A DNA stretch of 64,000 nt, taken from Bondarzewia mesenterica. Lineage: Eukaryota > Basidiomycota > Agaricomycetes > Russulales > Bondarzewiaceae. The notes under the pieces are model-generated. The model made no database searches, was not told the origin of the DNA, and worked only from the letters and a program-made list of their open reading frames with translations. Positions 33,858 through 47,100 of the stretch are shown here, one piece after another; within the stretch, counting starts at the first letter, position 1; every line of letters begins with the position of its first letter. The stretch covers positions 48,978-112,977 of the forward strand of contig SGPL01000036.1 of NCBI GenBank assembly GCA_004802705.1, in the 5' to 3' direction. The translations under genes and the position numbers were made by a program.

Positions 33858-36800
33858 TCAGACGCATTCTACGCACTTCTTGTTAATCTGATACAACAGC
33901 AGGTTGAGATTGAACTTCGCAAGACCGTTAAATAAGGAAAGCGACGCTCTGTCCTGGAATTGAGCCTGTAAAAGATCTTCCATACGAACGTCGGCTGCGG
34001 CCACGCGGTTGGTGATGCCGAGCGTATGGTTGAATACCTCGATGGCAAAGACGCCAACTTGATTTGAAGATAACACTAAGTCGATCTTGTCAAACTGGCG
34101 AGGGGAGAATTGATCGATAGACAACAAGATGCCCTTGTCGTACAAATCTTGAGCGCTATATTTGAATGACCCGAATTGAGGGGTTTTTCCAGATTTCTGA
34201 AGATCTCGCAGATGGAAGTATTGTTTTGTGAATGGCATGACAAAACGCTTCTTCCTGTGATACGTGCATTAGCTCGGTTGGTGCATCCAGGACAACGACA
34301 GGGAGACAGGCATACCCTTTTCCTCGCTGCATCGTTGCCATAGCGGTCTCGATATAGTTGTTGTAACTGTTGATCTGCTCCTCGAATTCCTTCTTGCGCT
34401 GGCTGAGATGACGCAACGCTTCCTTCATGCTATCGATTTCTTTCTGACGTTGCAGCCGCATGCGGTGCTTGCTACGAACGTCGTTCGCGATAGCGTTGAG
34501 AATGCCTTGATACCCATCTTCCCTCGTAATCTTCCCTCGCTTCTCGAGTTCAAGAAGGAAGAAGATGGCATGAGCCTTGACTTCACGGAAGGATAATCTG
34601 TACGAAGAGTCAAGCGACATTAGCATGTCACAATAAAGAGACACTTACGAGCGGATATCCTCAAGGCGATAACCAGACTCTTGAGCGGTACTCGAGGGCA
34701 TGCGTCTCGGATGCTTGAGTTGGTTGTCTGCCATCTCTGTCTCTAAGACTTCCTCCCACATCAACTCGTGCTCATCGGAGACAGGCTGCATCAGAGATTC
34801 GACTAAATCTTTACCAGGCTGCACTCGGAGTATGGCAAGTACTGTGCGTTTTGCCTGGATCCAAAGTGTCTTCTCCTCGGCACGGGGATCTAAAGCCAAT
34901 ATCAGACGCCGGACGTAAAATAGTTTAACGGAAGGTACTTTACCGTTGACGTGGGCAAAACGGTTCGTGAGATCAAGAGTAATCGCTCGGTCCCGTGCAT
35001 CTTTCAGTTCTTCACTTCCAAGATGTGGAACGCCATCCAGTTCGTGAATAATTACCCGCAAAGTATCCTCTCGACTTGGAGCCTAAATAAACAAGTCAGA
35101 TGCAAAAGGTGGTACAAGGTACGAAGTATTCGCATACCAAGGAATCAATATGTTGTGCAAGGAGACCATGCATTGCATAGACTTCATTTGGGGAGATATA
35201 TATGGGTTTGGGCTGCACGGTAGCATCAAGGAACTCATGCGCGTGGTACTGGGTCTCTGCATCTGGGACATCGGCTACTACACATAGATAAAATAATGAT
35301 TAATTGATATAATCATTCAAGAATAATAATAATCATCTCACCTTCTAGGAGCCAATGAGTAACTTGCTTGATAGCTTTATTGACGAACTCATTGATGGGA
35401 ATATAGCTCGGACTTTCATCTCCAAATCCCATGCCTGTGGTTAACTGGCTTAAGACTTTCGAAATTTGGGCAAGGTTTTTGCGAGAGCCGATATCAACTG
35501 TGTTGGAGACGATGCCAAATGTTTCGGGTGTGCTACGAGATGAAGCCGATTAGTATGAGGTAAAATGGAATTTGGCCATTGAACTCACATAATCGCAGGA
35601 TTGATGTATCGGTAAAATACAAGGCGGCCAATGCAGCTAGCGTAAGCCTCCTCAGAAGCGTCAGGGAATTTATGCTGTAGAGAGAGAGTCTGTTCAGACA
35701 GCAGCCAAACTGGATCACTATAGCTCTTACTCGGAGAGCGAAAAGCGTTTCACGAGCCAGAAATCGCATACCATACGGCATCTTCTTGGTCGACTGCGTT
35801 ATAGCAGCGACGAAAGCTTCCGTCCACCACTGAAGGACCTGAAGATCTAAGAATGAATGCATGAGAAAGACTGTCAACACCAGCTCCCCAGCGGTTCTTA
35901 CGCCGTATGTATTCTGGTCTCACGACTGGGTCGTTCAAAGCATCTCTGAAGGCAACGTCTTTCGCCTTGGTAGAGGCTACGCCAGATCGCATCTCTTCAG
36001 CATCTATCTTTGCCTTGTAAATCTGGAAGAGAACACCAGTCGGCCAAATACCGAGTGTACCACTGAAGTACGTCACTTACCACAGTCGGGTCCACCTCTA
36101 AGTCCAAGTCATCAGCATTAATTACCTCACGAATAATTGGCTGAAGCGCCTCTCGGACATGTGTTGTTTGCTTGGGACGAATATAGTGCACAGCGATGTT
36201 GATATACATGGGATGACCATGAATGACATCTTCAATCGACCTTGCATTCGCAATCTCTTCTATAATGGCGAACTTTGACAATCACGGTCAGTCAGGCGGT
36301 GCACATTAAATCAAGAAATGAGACAGACTTGAAAGAGTTTGAGAAGAAGATAATCTTCTCTGCGATCTTGCCCATAACCAAAGAGAGTTAATACGACTCG
36401 TTCGAGCAATCGTCGATTCTTTTCCGGGATGCTATCCATAGACATCTGCGAGAACAACTTGCTGAGATACTCGCCCTTCGCTTGCAGGAGGTAAAACAAC
36501 TGCTGATACAGCTCCAGTTTGCGCTTCGCAGCATGGTCAAGGGTGTTTGGTCCAGCAAAAGGATCTCCATGTGCAGCTAGAACGGAAGCTCTGGCCGCAT
36601 GTGCTGCAGCGCTATCGGCGCCATATCGTCGACGAGCCTTGATGAGCTCCTCGAAGCTCTTGACGTTCTGGACTACCAAGGCGATCTTGACATCCAGGTC
36701 ATTGATATCGCTTTCGAGGGCTTGATTCTCCCGAATTCGCTCAACTACCAGTTTCCGCGTACGCTCCAGATCGACCTCTTCCTGGAAGTCTGCCTCTGAG

Positions 36801-39800
36801 TCATCGAGCAGATGTACAAAATTCTTGATCGTCCCGACGGTGACATTTGTACCCAATGTGAGCTGCCGATACTGTTCGCGAGTCTCCTTAGCGCGGAACA
36901 GCGACTGTATCTTGACAACCTTGTCGAGATTCGCCCGATAATACTGCATCTTGGCACGAAATTTGCGGCGCTGCAAGACACCGCGCAGCAATGCCTGTAG
37001 GAAGACTGCCACACCCTGACTTCTCCATAAGTGGTCATGCCATGCATAGTACTCCCTGCGAATAAGGGCTCCGCGCGCGACGGCCTGAAACCCTACAACG
37101 TCCGGTGCTGAAAACTCTAGACGCTTGTTCTGCTCACGATGACGATTACGGGCAAGCGCAGCTCGAGCCAGAGCTTGAAACCCCCCAACGGCTGAGACAA
37201 CTTCGATCTTCGATCAACGCCTTGTTCATGGATTGATGTTCCTGTCGAGCAAGATTCGCCCGAGCGCGAGCTTGCAGCTGAACTAGTACGGGGGTCGCCT
37301 TGCGAAGACCCCTTATGAGCGTGAGAAGGCGCTTTCTTGCCAAGTAGGTCCGTACAGCGGCTTGAATTCGAATAACTGTCTGCGTAATGTCCTCTAGCTT
37401 GGCCAGTTGCGTGTGGACTCGCCTGCGCACCAGGACACCTCTGCAGTGAGCTTGCACTGCTATGATTGAAGGCTCCAATCGATCCAACCAGTTGAGCTGC
37501 GTAGCAATTGTGCGGCGAATAAGAATGCCTCGAGCGACCGCTTGAAGTCCCACTATCGCATCAGTGATGGCCTCAGACGCAAATACTCTCAGAAGTTTCT
37601 TCTGTTGTCGTTGGACAATTCGAGCACGCGCCAAAGACTGCAATTTTAGCACCGGGGTATTGCAACCCCGGATAGCAGCTTTGAGCTTCGCGAAGCGATG
37701 GCGAATTAGATAGCCTCGACCCTGAGCTTGAACCTGGGTAAAGACAAAGGAGCAAGACTTGACTCGCCGGAGTCGAGCCAACCAGTGTCCTCTAGCAAGA
37801 AAGCCTCTGGAAGTCGCTTGCAATGCTAGGACCCATGGCGTGAGGTCGGCTCGATCTTCACGAATACCTTCAACCAATCTTCGGGCTAGAACTCCACGAC
37901 AGTGAGCTTGAAATCGCGGGACATAACGTTCGGCCATTTGTAAACGTGCACGCTGAGTTGCTTGGGTCTTGCGAACAAGAAAAGCGCGAGCTATTGATTG
38001 AGTCGCGATAATTGAAGACTCATTCTCCAGCAGTAAACGATCACGTCCTGAAGAGTGAAATGTGCATTCAGGAGGTCTGCTTGAGCAGCAAACAAGACAT
38101 AAACGTACGTTCGTCTTCGGTCTCGATTTCGATTTCAGGCTCTTCGTCGATCTCCTTGGCGAGCTCTTTGCCTACGTTTCCGAAGTTGGGCATCGGGACA
38201 CCAGCATCCTTAAGGCCTTTCTGCGTCTTTCGCAGTTGGTCATCGGAGAACTGTAATTGACCGAGAAGGTTTCCAATTCTCTCCGCCATGCCGCGACGAG
38301 CGAGTAAATGACTATGTTCCATCTCGCACTGATAAACGACCCGTAATTTACGAAGCATGAAAAGACATACCTCAATGCATGGATACAGTATATGATCTTG
38401 GGGAAATTCTTCTTCTCGTAGAGATCGGTGAGTTCAAAAATGAAACTCTACAAACTCTTGATATGAAGAGAGGCTTAAAATGATGAGCGCAAAAGACTGA
38501 CCTCGGGGAGTCCGACTTGCCTGACGAAATTGACGAAAATATTAATGTTATCTGAATGTCGGAAGTCGAGTTTGGGAGCCTGTAAGGCGAATTAGTTCTT
38601 TTTCACGAATAATATTCGTAAAGAGAAGTCCTTGCCTCGTAGATTTTCCGGACGACTCTCTCTCCCTGAAACGCCCTGACCAACTTTGCAAGAACTACCC
38701 CGTTCCTTAAGCCTTCTTCCATCTCAACGACGCCGAAACCAAGCTCTTCACCAAGGCAGCCTTCTATCCACTGCTGCGCCTCTCCGACATGGCAAAGATA
38801 CTCGTAAGCCTGCAATAGGTGTCTTTGAACATCAGCCCATGAGCCTCTCGCAAGGCGTGCGGAGGGCAGAGGGGAAACAGGAGTACTCGGGACTCTGTCT
38901 CGTGACAATCGCAATCGACCAGGTATACCTGCAACTTCGTCTGCGTTAGTCACCCCTGGGATTACCAGATCTTGAGATCGCCTGCGCTCGGGTAACGGTG
39001 CCCCTCCATCCCTTTCGTGACGCCGCCTTTCTCTCACAGACTGTCGATCTGGCGTGACTTCTTCTGTTTCCTCCGTCTTCTCTCCTTCTACCCAATCGTC
39101 ATCAGCATCTCCACTCGCGATACGAGGTAAGTGACGTCCCAATTTCCGTCCCACAATGAGGTTTTCGCCATATGTAGATGCTTTCTTACTGGACAAATAA
39201 GAACTTCGATATGGTGCAGGAGACGTGATGGATGGCGTCGAAGATGAAGTGAACGCGGCCAACTTCTCAGCAGAAAGCGGTCGACTTTGAGAAGGGCTGG
39301 TATCATGAATGCTGAAAGAAGAATTGCTACCAAATCTATCGGGTGAGGAAGCAGTCGAAGACTGGCTACCGTAGAGAGAAGTAGGTCGCCGCCGAAGGGG
39401 TGTAGACGGGGCTGAGAAATCGTGATCACTATGTGCTGATAATGAAGAGCGTTCTGAAGCTGTAGATGAGCCAGTAATGGTAGGTAGGACACTATCCACG
39501 GTATTCGAACGACGCGCGCGAGGAAAGGGTAAATGTTCATTGTCGGTGGGTGAAGGAACGGTATAAGCGCTGAGTCGCTTGGCGGATTGGACCGACGAAG
39601 ACTGTAGAGGGGTTGAGGAGGGAAGATGGATGCGATTTAGCGGTGGTGTGGCGAAAGGAGATGGGGAGGAATTCGGATTCACGACCGAGACACCAGTGGT
39701 ATTAGGCGATAACGGAGACGCGATGATTGGAGCTGGCAAAGTACGTCGCTTCAGGTATGTCGGTGTCCTGGTCATTTCTGCAGCTTGCAATATGGGAGGA

Positions 39801-40219
39801 TCTGAGGAAGGGAGATGGTCAATAGATCTTGCCTTGGTATAAGGGAAGGATTGAAGGAACGTACTCCTACCTGAACTCCAGTCCGTCTTGACCTTGGTAT
39901 CGCTAGGACTGGCCCTTTCATCTAACGCCGCTTCGGCACGTATTCGCTCCTCGAATTTACCTCTCACTGCATCCAAGCTACTTCCGACACGATGGGTCGG
40001 AGTCCATCGTCTGGTGATGGTCGGTGTAGGAGAATTGGTACCTATAGGAAGAGGACCGGCTCGCGATAGGGAGCCCGTTCTCGATACTGATATGGAGCCA
40101 GAACGAGGAGAAGTACCCTCCAAGAGGCGCGTTTGATAGGCAAAGGGTGTTGAAGAGCCTGGCTTGTTAGAACCATTGCCAGTGGAGGAGGTCGAAGCAA
40201 CCGAGTTCGACCGATCCAT
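33858..40219 (-). CDS. IQG1: IQGAP family protein (Iqg1/Rng2-like), frame broken in IQ region by 7-bp tandem duplication
   Basis: Scaffold of the cytokinetic actin ring. The start at 40217-40219 (MDRSNSVAST) opens a long Ser-rich N-terminus. A calponin-homology domain follows (WADVQRHLLQAYEYLCHVGE; NGVVLAKLVRAFQGERVVRK; PKLDFRHSDNINIFVNFVRQ). About thirteen IQ-type motifs come next, most spaced near 30 residues (for example FQAHCRGVLARR, LQAVARGILIRR, IQAAVRTYLARK). A RasGAP-like domain (LLLKLFQ..., HPMYINIAVHYIRP, GRLVFYRYINPAIMTPETFG) and a RasGAP_C domain (ATMQRGKGKKRFVMPFTKQY) end at NLLLYQINKK. In the IQ region, the 7-mer GATCGAA is present twice in tandem (plus-strand 37202-37215), shifting frame; removing one copy restores EVVSAVGGFQALARAALAR and exact 30-residue spacing. 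The first intron (38580-38635) begins GC rather than GT. Confidence 0.9.
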
Positions 40220-40737
40220 GTCGTTTCAAATCGTGAGGGGTCGTAAAAATTGGAAGATGAGCAAACGTCACAAGGATGCCAGAGGTATTCAAACGAATGA
40301 TGAGCAGGAGGAAACGCGACGTTTGTTGGAATGTAGACAAGATTGGGTCAATCGCGTTCACTGCAGCCACGAAGGCTTCGAGCGCGTTACTTTCTGCTTT
40401 AGGCATCTTTGTGGCTGATATGACGCTTCCCGGAAACCAATATTCGTTCCTGCCGGTTCGGAGTCGTTAGAGGTCGTTAGCGACCATTCTACTAGTAGTA
40501 CTTAGCACCATACAGTAGGCTTCGAATGTTCAGGATCACTGCTAACTACGATATCGACGACTACTGCAGTAGTGGCGCTCGGGCTGGCTATGAGGTTCAA
40601 ACAAGGCGATGAATTCAATGACTTATCACAACTTTTGCAGCTATGTAACTGGCAAGTGACCTTGGCCCCAATCAACGATTAATGAAGTTGTCTTGTACCT
40701 CCCCCACACTGGCATCTTACGGACAAAGTTGTAAGAC
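40220..40737. other. Intergenic interval, IQGAP promoter and acyl-CoA synthetase 3' side
   Basis: Upstream of IQGAP and downstream of the acyl-CoA synthetase gene, both minus strand. No frame of substance. Near 40460-40500 a GTCGTTAG string is repeated within a few bases. Nothing else is evident. Confidence 0.5.
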
Positions 40738-43445
40738 TCAGAGCTTGGCCTTCTCGTGGCCCTTGTCGCCCATATTCCGACTTCTTCTCGCCCACTCCGT
40801 TTTGGCAATTTCCCGCAATTCGCGCTTGAGTATCTTGCCCGATGGATTGAGAGCTGCGCGACAGGACGTCAGACAAAGTAATCAAGGCAGATTCGACACA
40901 TTCTTACGGAGGCGTTCGTCTTGCAAGATAACCATGACGGGAACAGAAAATCTAGGAAGCCTGAGATCATAATTATTTGATACGAGTTTTGAGACTTCGA
41001 AGGATTGAAAACGCACCTTTCCCTGGCGATATTGATCACCTCTTTCTCCGTGACTTTCCCCTTATAAACCGGCTTCACTGAAGCTACAACTGCCACCTGC
41101 TCCCCATAGCGAGCATCCGGCACCCCTACTGCGGCTACCTCCAACAGTCGCTCATCTGCAGATACGGCATTCTCCACTGAAAGCGAATCCTAGCCCGAGA
41201 TCAGGCCATGGCAAGAAGATATAAAAAATCAGCTTACGATGTTCTCACCACCGCGAAGGATCAGGTCCTTGACTGAAACAAAATGTGATCAGAAAATACT
41301 TCTGGTTGGTCAGACCGCTCACTTCGATCACGGATGTACAGGAATCCTTCATGATCAAGGTAGCCGATGTCGCCAGATTTTAGCCAGCCGTCTATGGTAA
41401 TCGCTGCAGCCGTCGCTCCTGACAACACGTCGACACTGCATTCAGTACGGTCGTAGAGTTTGGGCAGCTCACGAGGATCTCCCCAATATCCTTTCATGAC
41501 ATTTGGGCCACGTCTAATTGGGACAAGTAGTAAGCAATTTATCCAAGAGGAAGTATAAATTGCTTACAGCCAAATCTCGCCACTTTCTCCTACAGGCACA
41601 ACTTTATCGTCTTTGACTATTAATATATCGTTGACAGGCATTGCCAGTCCTCTGCAGCATGAGGGCGATCAGCATCAGCATTCTTTTTCAGACTTCCAAT
41701 CTTTGGTCTCATACACGCTGGTAGGTCGGGCGTAGTAGTCTTCGCCGGCGAACCCTACGGACATGCTGTTAGTTTCCGTGAGGCCATAACCCTGGCTCCT
41801 GTGCGAATGTGAGCGATATAAGGTCGAGAGGGGTAGACTAACTGACATCGACGCAGTAGGGAATGCCTTGTGCGCTCTTCTAGCCAATTGCTCGGGTGCA
41901 GCAGCTCCACCAAACAAGAGAGATTCAAGGGGACAGCCAACGGCGGAACTGTCGCTGAGATCGGCCACCATAGAGGGAACACTTCGTGATGGAAGACTGT
42001 CAAGTAAGTTTCTATGCTCAAAGATAAGAATGACGTGACGTTACCCTCCAGCAATACTGATCTTCTCGTTCCGAATCAATCTGAGCGACATGTCTGATTG
42101 GACATGCTGGAAGACATCAAATCCGCACGTACCTTGCACCTATAAACCATCAAAGCGGTTAGTAGCACATGTGTGCCAGTTAGAGTCAGCATACCCTCTT
42201 CCGCCGTCCACTTTTCGCATAAAAACAATCTTCATTCCGCGAAAGGTACCTAGCATCTACCGTTCAATTTTGATAAGCTTCAATATATTCGTATCCACAA
42301 GCACAAATTGTGCACAAGGTCGAGCGACAACATACCGACAAGCTCGTGGACCCAGTGACATGGAATAGTGGGACTGAGATCAAAATGCCTTTCTGAGGTC
42401 CTTCAGGGACGACAAAAGGCGGCAGAGGCTCTCCTCGACGAAGTATGGCACGCCTGGACCCCACAAGAACCTGCCAAAGGAATCATGAGCGTAAGAGCAC
42501 ACAAATGCAATGCTGTTTTGCCTCACGTTCGCAACGTTAGTCAGGAACATGCGATGAGTACCCAAGACTCCTTTCGGTAGCCCAGTCCTAGCATTGCATT
42601 GTTGTCAGATTTGAATGACATGTCTGAAGGTGGGCTATGTACTCACGTTCCAGAGGTAAAGATTATGGTGGCATTGTCTTCAGGTAATAAATCAGGATCC
42701 TCGTCCAAGACAGATCGACAGTCTCCTCGATACGAGTCCAAGACTTCTGACCAGTTCTGCATACCCTGCCACTTCCCCTTCCCTTCGTGATGCTCGATAA
42801 CGAGGAATCCAGCTGTCCCTGCCTCCTTGGTGATCGTACCGGTGAGGTTTTCAATTAAATCAGCTCGTTGTGGATCTACAATAGCTAGTTTGCATCCCGC
42901 GCCGACAAAACAGTGCTTCGTTGGCTCTGCTGGAAGCCATCTGCACCGAAACGTCAGATTGTACCATAAGGAAAGGGATAAGATGGACGTACGCGTTCAC
43001 GAGCACGGAGATAGCACCCAGTAGATGACAAGCCCAGAACGCTATTAGGTAGTCTGGGAAGTTGCGCGAACAGATGACTACTCTGTCCCCCTTATTCACG
43101 CCGTATACGTATCTGAAGACGGCTGCTGCTTTGGCGGAACGTTCGAGGGCTTCGCCATAGGGGATCCTGTAGTTCTCAAAGACGATGTAAGTCTTGTCCC
43201 TATACTCCTGGGTAGCCCAAAGCCAGAAGTGGCGGAGGGAAGGCCAGAGATTTTTGTAAACTCTTTGTACTCGCCCATCAACAAGGCGCGTTTCGACCTC
43301 GTGCAGCTGACCAGGAGCACAGAGGATTTGGTTAACTGCCCTGACCGTCAATATGGGACGTGCAGTATCTAAAGCGACTCGAAGTCTCACCTTCGCCCAA
43401 ACTACGTTTGGGGGTCCAGGACATTTGTTCAAGAGTTGAACGCAT
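40738..43445 (-). CDS. Acyl-CoA synthetase / AMP-dependent ligase with peroxisomal AKL tail
   Basis: Activates a carboxylic acid to its CoA thioester through an acyl-adenylate. Landmarks in order: [40 protein letters not shown], the P-loop [63 protein letters not shown], the hinge region [35 protein letters not shown], and the catalytic Lys region [11 protein letters not shown]. The C-terminus ends KAKL, where AKL is a typical PTS1, so the enzyme is probably peroxisomal, perhaps in fatty-acid or related beta-oxidation. The N-terminus is less sure: ATG at 43443-43445 followed by a short intron of about 37 bases gives [13 protein letters not shown] joined to [14 protein letters not shown]. Upstream Met-less frame extends further but lacks an ATG. 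Confidence 0.88.
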
Positions 43446-44148
43446 GGTGGGTTATGAGTGTGGACCCAGGAAGTACTGGCAGGGAATGATGCCAATGGAG
43501 CCGGGCCATTCTGACAGGCTCCCCTTTTGAAGCGTTCCTCACTGTGTGATAGAAGGATCTTGCCGTAAGCTATGTTTACATACCGGCGAACTGTCCCACG
43601 ATAACCTAAGTTCAAATGGAATCACGTTCATAAATGGTGGGTGGGAGGCTTGTGGGAATGCATGTCAGAGTCATGGGGAGCGAGGACGTGTCGTAGGAAC
43701 TGCTAAAAGGCGCAAGATAAATTCCACAGTAATTCAACTTGGAGTTGCTGATAAACAGTGCCGTACGCACAGACGTCAGACAAAGATTGAGTCATTCGGA
43801 ACTTGTTTCGCAACAAACACGGTTAGTTCGAACCAATGACACGTTCATCACGGTCTCGAGAAAAATCAGTTTGAGCTGGAGGAAGGACGCATCGCAAATT
43901 CATACCTTCTACTAACCTTCCACTGACTGGGAACTCTCAGCAATAACAAAACAGATACTGTATTGTCTTGGGAAGTGGGTTTCGCAAAAAATATCCGCTG
44001 AGGAAGCACGTCGGGTCCAAATAGGTAACCTTAGGTACCGCAATCAGATCCCTTTCCGATCCAAAGCTGGCGGGTCCCCTGGCACCTTGCAATAACGCGT
44101 CGACCGGGACGCGTGCCAGTTGAGCGCGTTCGTTGATCACTCATCGCA
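43446..44148. other. Divergent upstream interval, no supported gene
   Basis: Lies between the acyl-CoA synthetase start (minus) and the GCP3 start (plus). Frames on either strand are short and without motifs. A TTGGTTCGAAC string on the minus strand near 43822-43832 resembles a B-box, but there is no flanking T-stem or A-box. Nothing is called. Confidence 0.5.
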
Positions 44149-47100
44149 ATGCCTGCATCTAAGCCTTCTCTTGAACCTCTCATCTGGTCCTTGGTACCAC
44201 AAGCAAGGCATAATGATTCTCTGACAAAGGATTTGATTGAACATTGTGAAGATATTCTCAACAGGTGCGTAGCAAATCCGGCTTAGACCTGTATTTCAGG
44301 CGCGAACACACCGTCTCTGCGCGCCGGTCTCGACTTATTCGCTCACTTATCTTCCACATTCAGTCATATTGGTCAATATAGAGAGACGGATATTGGTCAC
44401 CTTACTGAACTTGTGAAACGCCATCGTCTGTGACTCTCCATCCAGAGTGGCTGTTGACAGCTGATCCGTCTATGCACAGTTCTCCAGACACACCCTGACG
44501 GTGTATCCTCATTACAATTCACGAACCTTTTATCTCGGCTATTGGAGCAGGTATCTTGCCCGTAATATGCGCCTACGTTAAAGCTTATTCACATCGACAG
44601 CCCGTATTGAATCGGAAATATGCGTCTTTGCTGTTCCTTCATACCTTAGCGTCGTCGTCTGAAACGCCTGCTCTTAAATCTTCCTTCTTACCCTCTCTTG
44701 CTCCTCCCCCGCCATCGAGAGCCACTCTCTCACCATCGTCAGCTGAGGTAACACACAGCACACGGACATCCAAGGGAAAGTCCAAAGCAGAGTTGTTGCG
44801 TGACTATCGAGCGAAGACTGGTGAGTAAATTCGATTGAGGGTACCTTCTAGACATATGACAAGCAATGTTAGGGAGGCCACATGTCCCTGAGGAGCTACT
44901 TCTCCGTGATACTCTTTACCTGCTACAAGGTATTTCGGGCAAGTACGTCCGGTTTTCCGCGGAGGATGAAGAGAAAAAGCTGAAGCTGATTTTTGTGGAA
45001 GATTCCGTGAGTTTTCCCACCTTGATGTTCTTCGTGTGACTTCATGCCGGTCTCTAGCATTGTATTATACCGGCACCGACCAAAGGACTAATACATAGGC
45101 TTTCCGAGGTCGGTCACTTATACACACTCGTGGATGGCTTCGTACGAGATCGTGAAGGTAAAGCGGGTGTCGGAATGATCGAGCAAAGCCTATGTCATCA
45201 CCTTCAATCTCAATTAACGGAATATTATCGCCTCATCGCCGTATTGGAATCACAAATGGCCATGTCATTGAAAGCCTTGGACTCGGACGACAGGAACTCC
45301 AGGACAAGGAGTGCCGAGGAACTCGATATACGTGCTGAGGAGAGCGGTTTGACTCTAAAACGACTTGATGTATGGGTGAATGAATGGAGGTTAAGAATGC
45401 GCATGATGAGCGTCTGTGTTGAGGCTGCCCGAGGTGAAACAGCCCTTTTTCACTTCAACAACGCTTTCAACTGACATTTTGCAGATACCCACGGGGGTGC
45501 CCTTGTAAACCTGATTCATGGCTACACAGAGAATGGGGATCCATTCGTTCGACATTTCACAGACCAGCTCTTGGAAGAGGTGAGTGATATCATTTGATTT
45601 TGTGGGCTGTTCGGAAATATGAAGGGTTGGTCTTCCATATAGGTGTCAAACCCGTTCTTTGGCACACTGCATAAGTGGTTGTTTTCGGGTGAACTGTATG
45701 ACCCATACTCCGAGTTTTTCGTCATTGTGGATCCGGAACTAGCCCACTTGCAGTACATGCATCCTTCTGCTCTCTCAGACGGATTTGGCCAACCATCTGG
45801 GGATGGTGGTTTTGGGGGACTAAGCGGAGATGGCGAGGATATGTCTGGAGAGAAGGAAAGTGGGCTCCGTTTGTGGGAATCAAAGTATCAATTCCGCAAG
45901 GAGATGTTGCCCACGTTCGTTGGAGAAGGCTTCGGTCGGAAGGTTCGTGCGGTGATTCCGACTCTCTGTCGTCGTTACTTGAACGGGAACTTTCTACAGA
46001 TTTTGTCGACGGGGAAGAGCTTGAACTTCATCCGATACAGTTGCCACGACAGCGATTGGGTGGCCACACGAGAGAAGTTGAGCAATACTGGCGGCAGTGA
46101 GTTGCGCGAACCCCTCTCACCATCGCTTCTCCTCATCCGGCATAGCCATGAAATACAGCGACATCTCGGGATTGGAACGGTCTATTGATATCGCATATCG
46201 GATTGCTAGCCAACGCCTCTTCGACATCTTCTTCGAGAAGTTCCGGCTGCTAGACCACCTACGAGCTTTAAAGAATTATATGTTACTTGGTCATGGAGAC
46301 TTCGCTTATCAACTCATGGAAGCATTGGGGTAGGTCTCTTCTTCTTCACGCTTCTGGTGACTCCACTTTTGTCTTTTTGTTCTGTCCTCTAGGCCCAGTC
46401 TTTCTCGGCCAGCCAACACTTTATACCGTCACAATCTTACCGCTACTCTTGAGACTGCTATTCGTGCGTCCAATGCGCAGAACGACCCTCCAGACGTCCT
46501 CCGTCGGCTCGATGCCCGCATGATGGAGTATACCCACGGTGAGATCGGGTGGGATGTATTCACTCTGGAGTACAAGGTCGATGCCCCTCTTGACACTGTG
46601 CTCCACGCGGATGCCATGATCAAGTATCTGAAGTTGTTCAGTCATCTTTGGAAAATGAAGAGGATCGAAATCACATTGACGAAGGGATGGATGAGGATTG
46701 CGAGTGGAACTAGGACCTTCATACACATTCCTGGTATGTCCCATTTCATCTTAGTTCTCAGAGCGATGACATCAATTTTCGAAGAGCTCGAACAGGAATG
46801 GCATCAGATCAGGATCGTCGTCGCTGAGATGATACATTTTATTCGACAGATGGAAGCATATTGCCAGCTGGAAGTGATTGACATTTCATGGAAGGGCCTC
46901 CTTGATTTCATCAATGAAAAAGAAGGCGATTTGGATGCACTCATAGAGGCACATCGAACGTACCTCGACAAGACGGTGAAGAAGATCCTGTTGCTTAGTC
47001 CGAAAGCGGGTAGAGAAGTAAGTATGATATCTAGTCTGAGGTTGGTGGGCGCTGCTTGATGCGTGAAATCACAGGAAAATCTTCTAAATCAAGTTCGTGA

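Noticed and set aside
43800..43840. GGTTCGAAC on the minus strand resembling a Pol III B-box
   Set aside because: No T-stem, no A-box; common string by chance.
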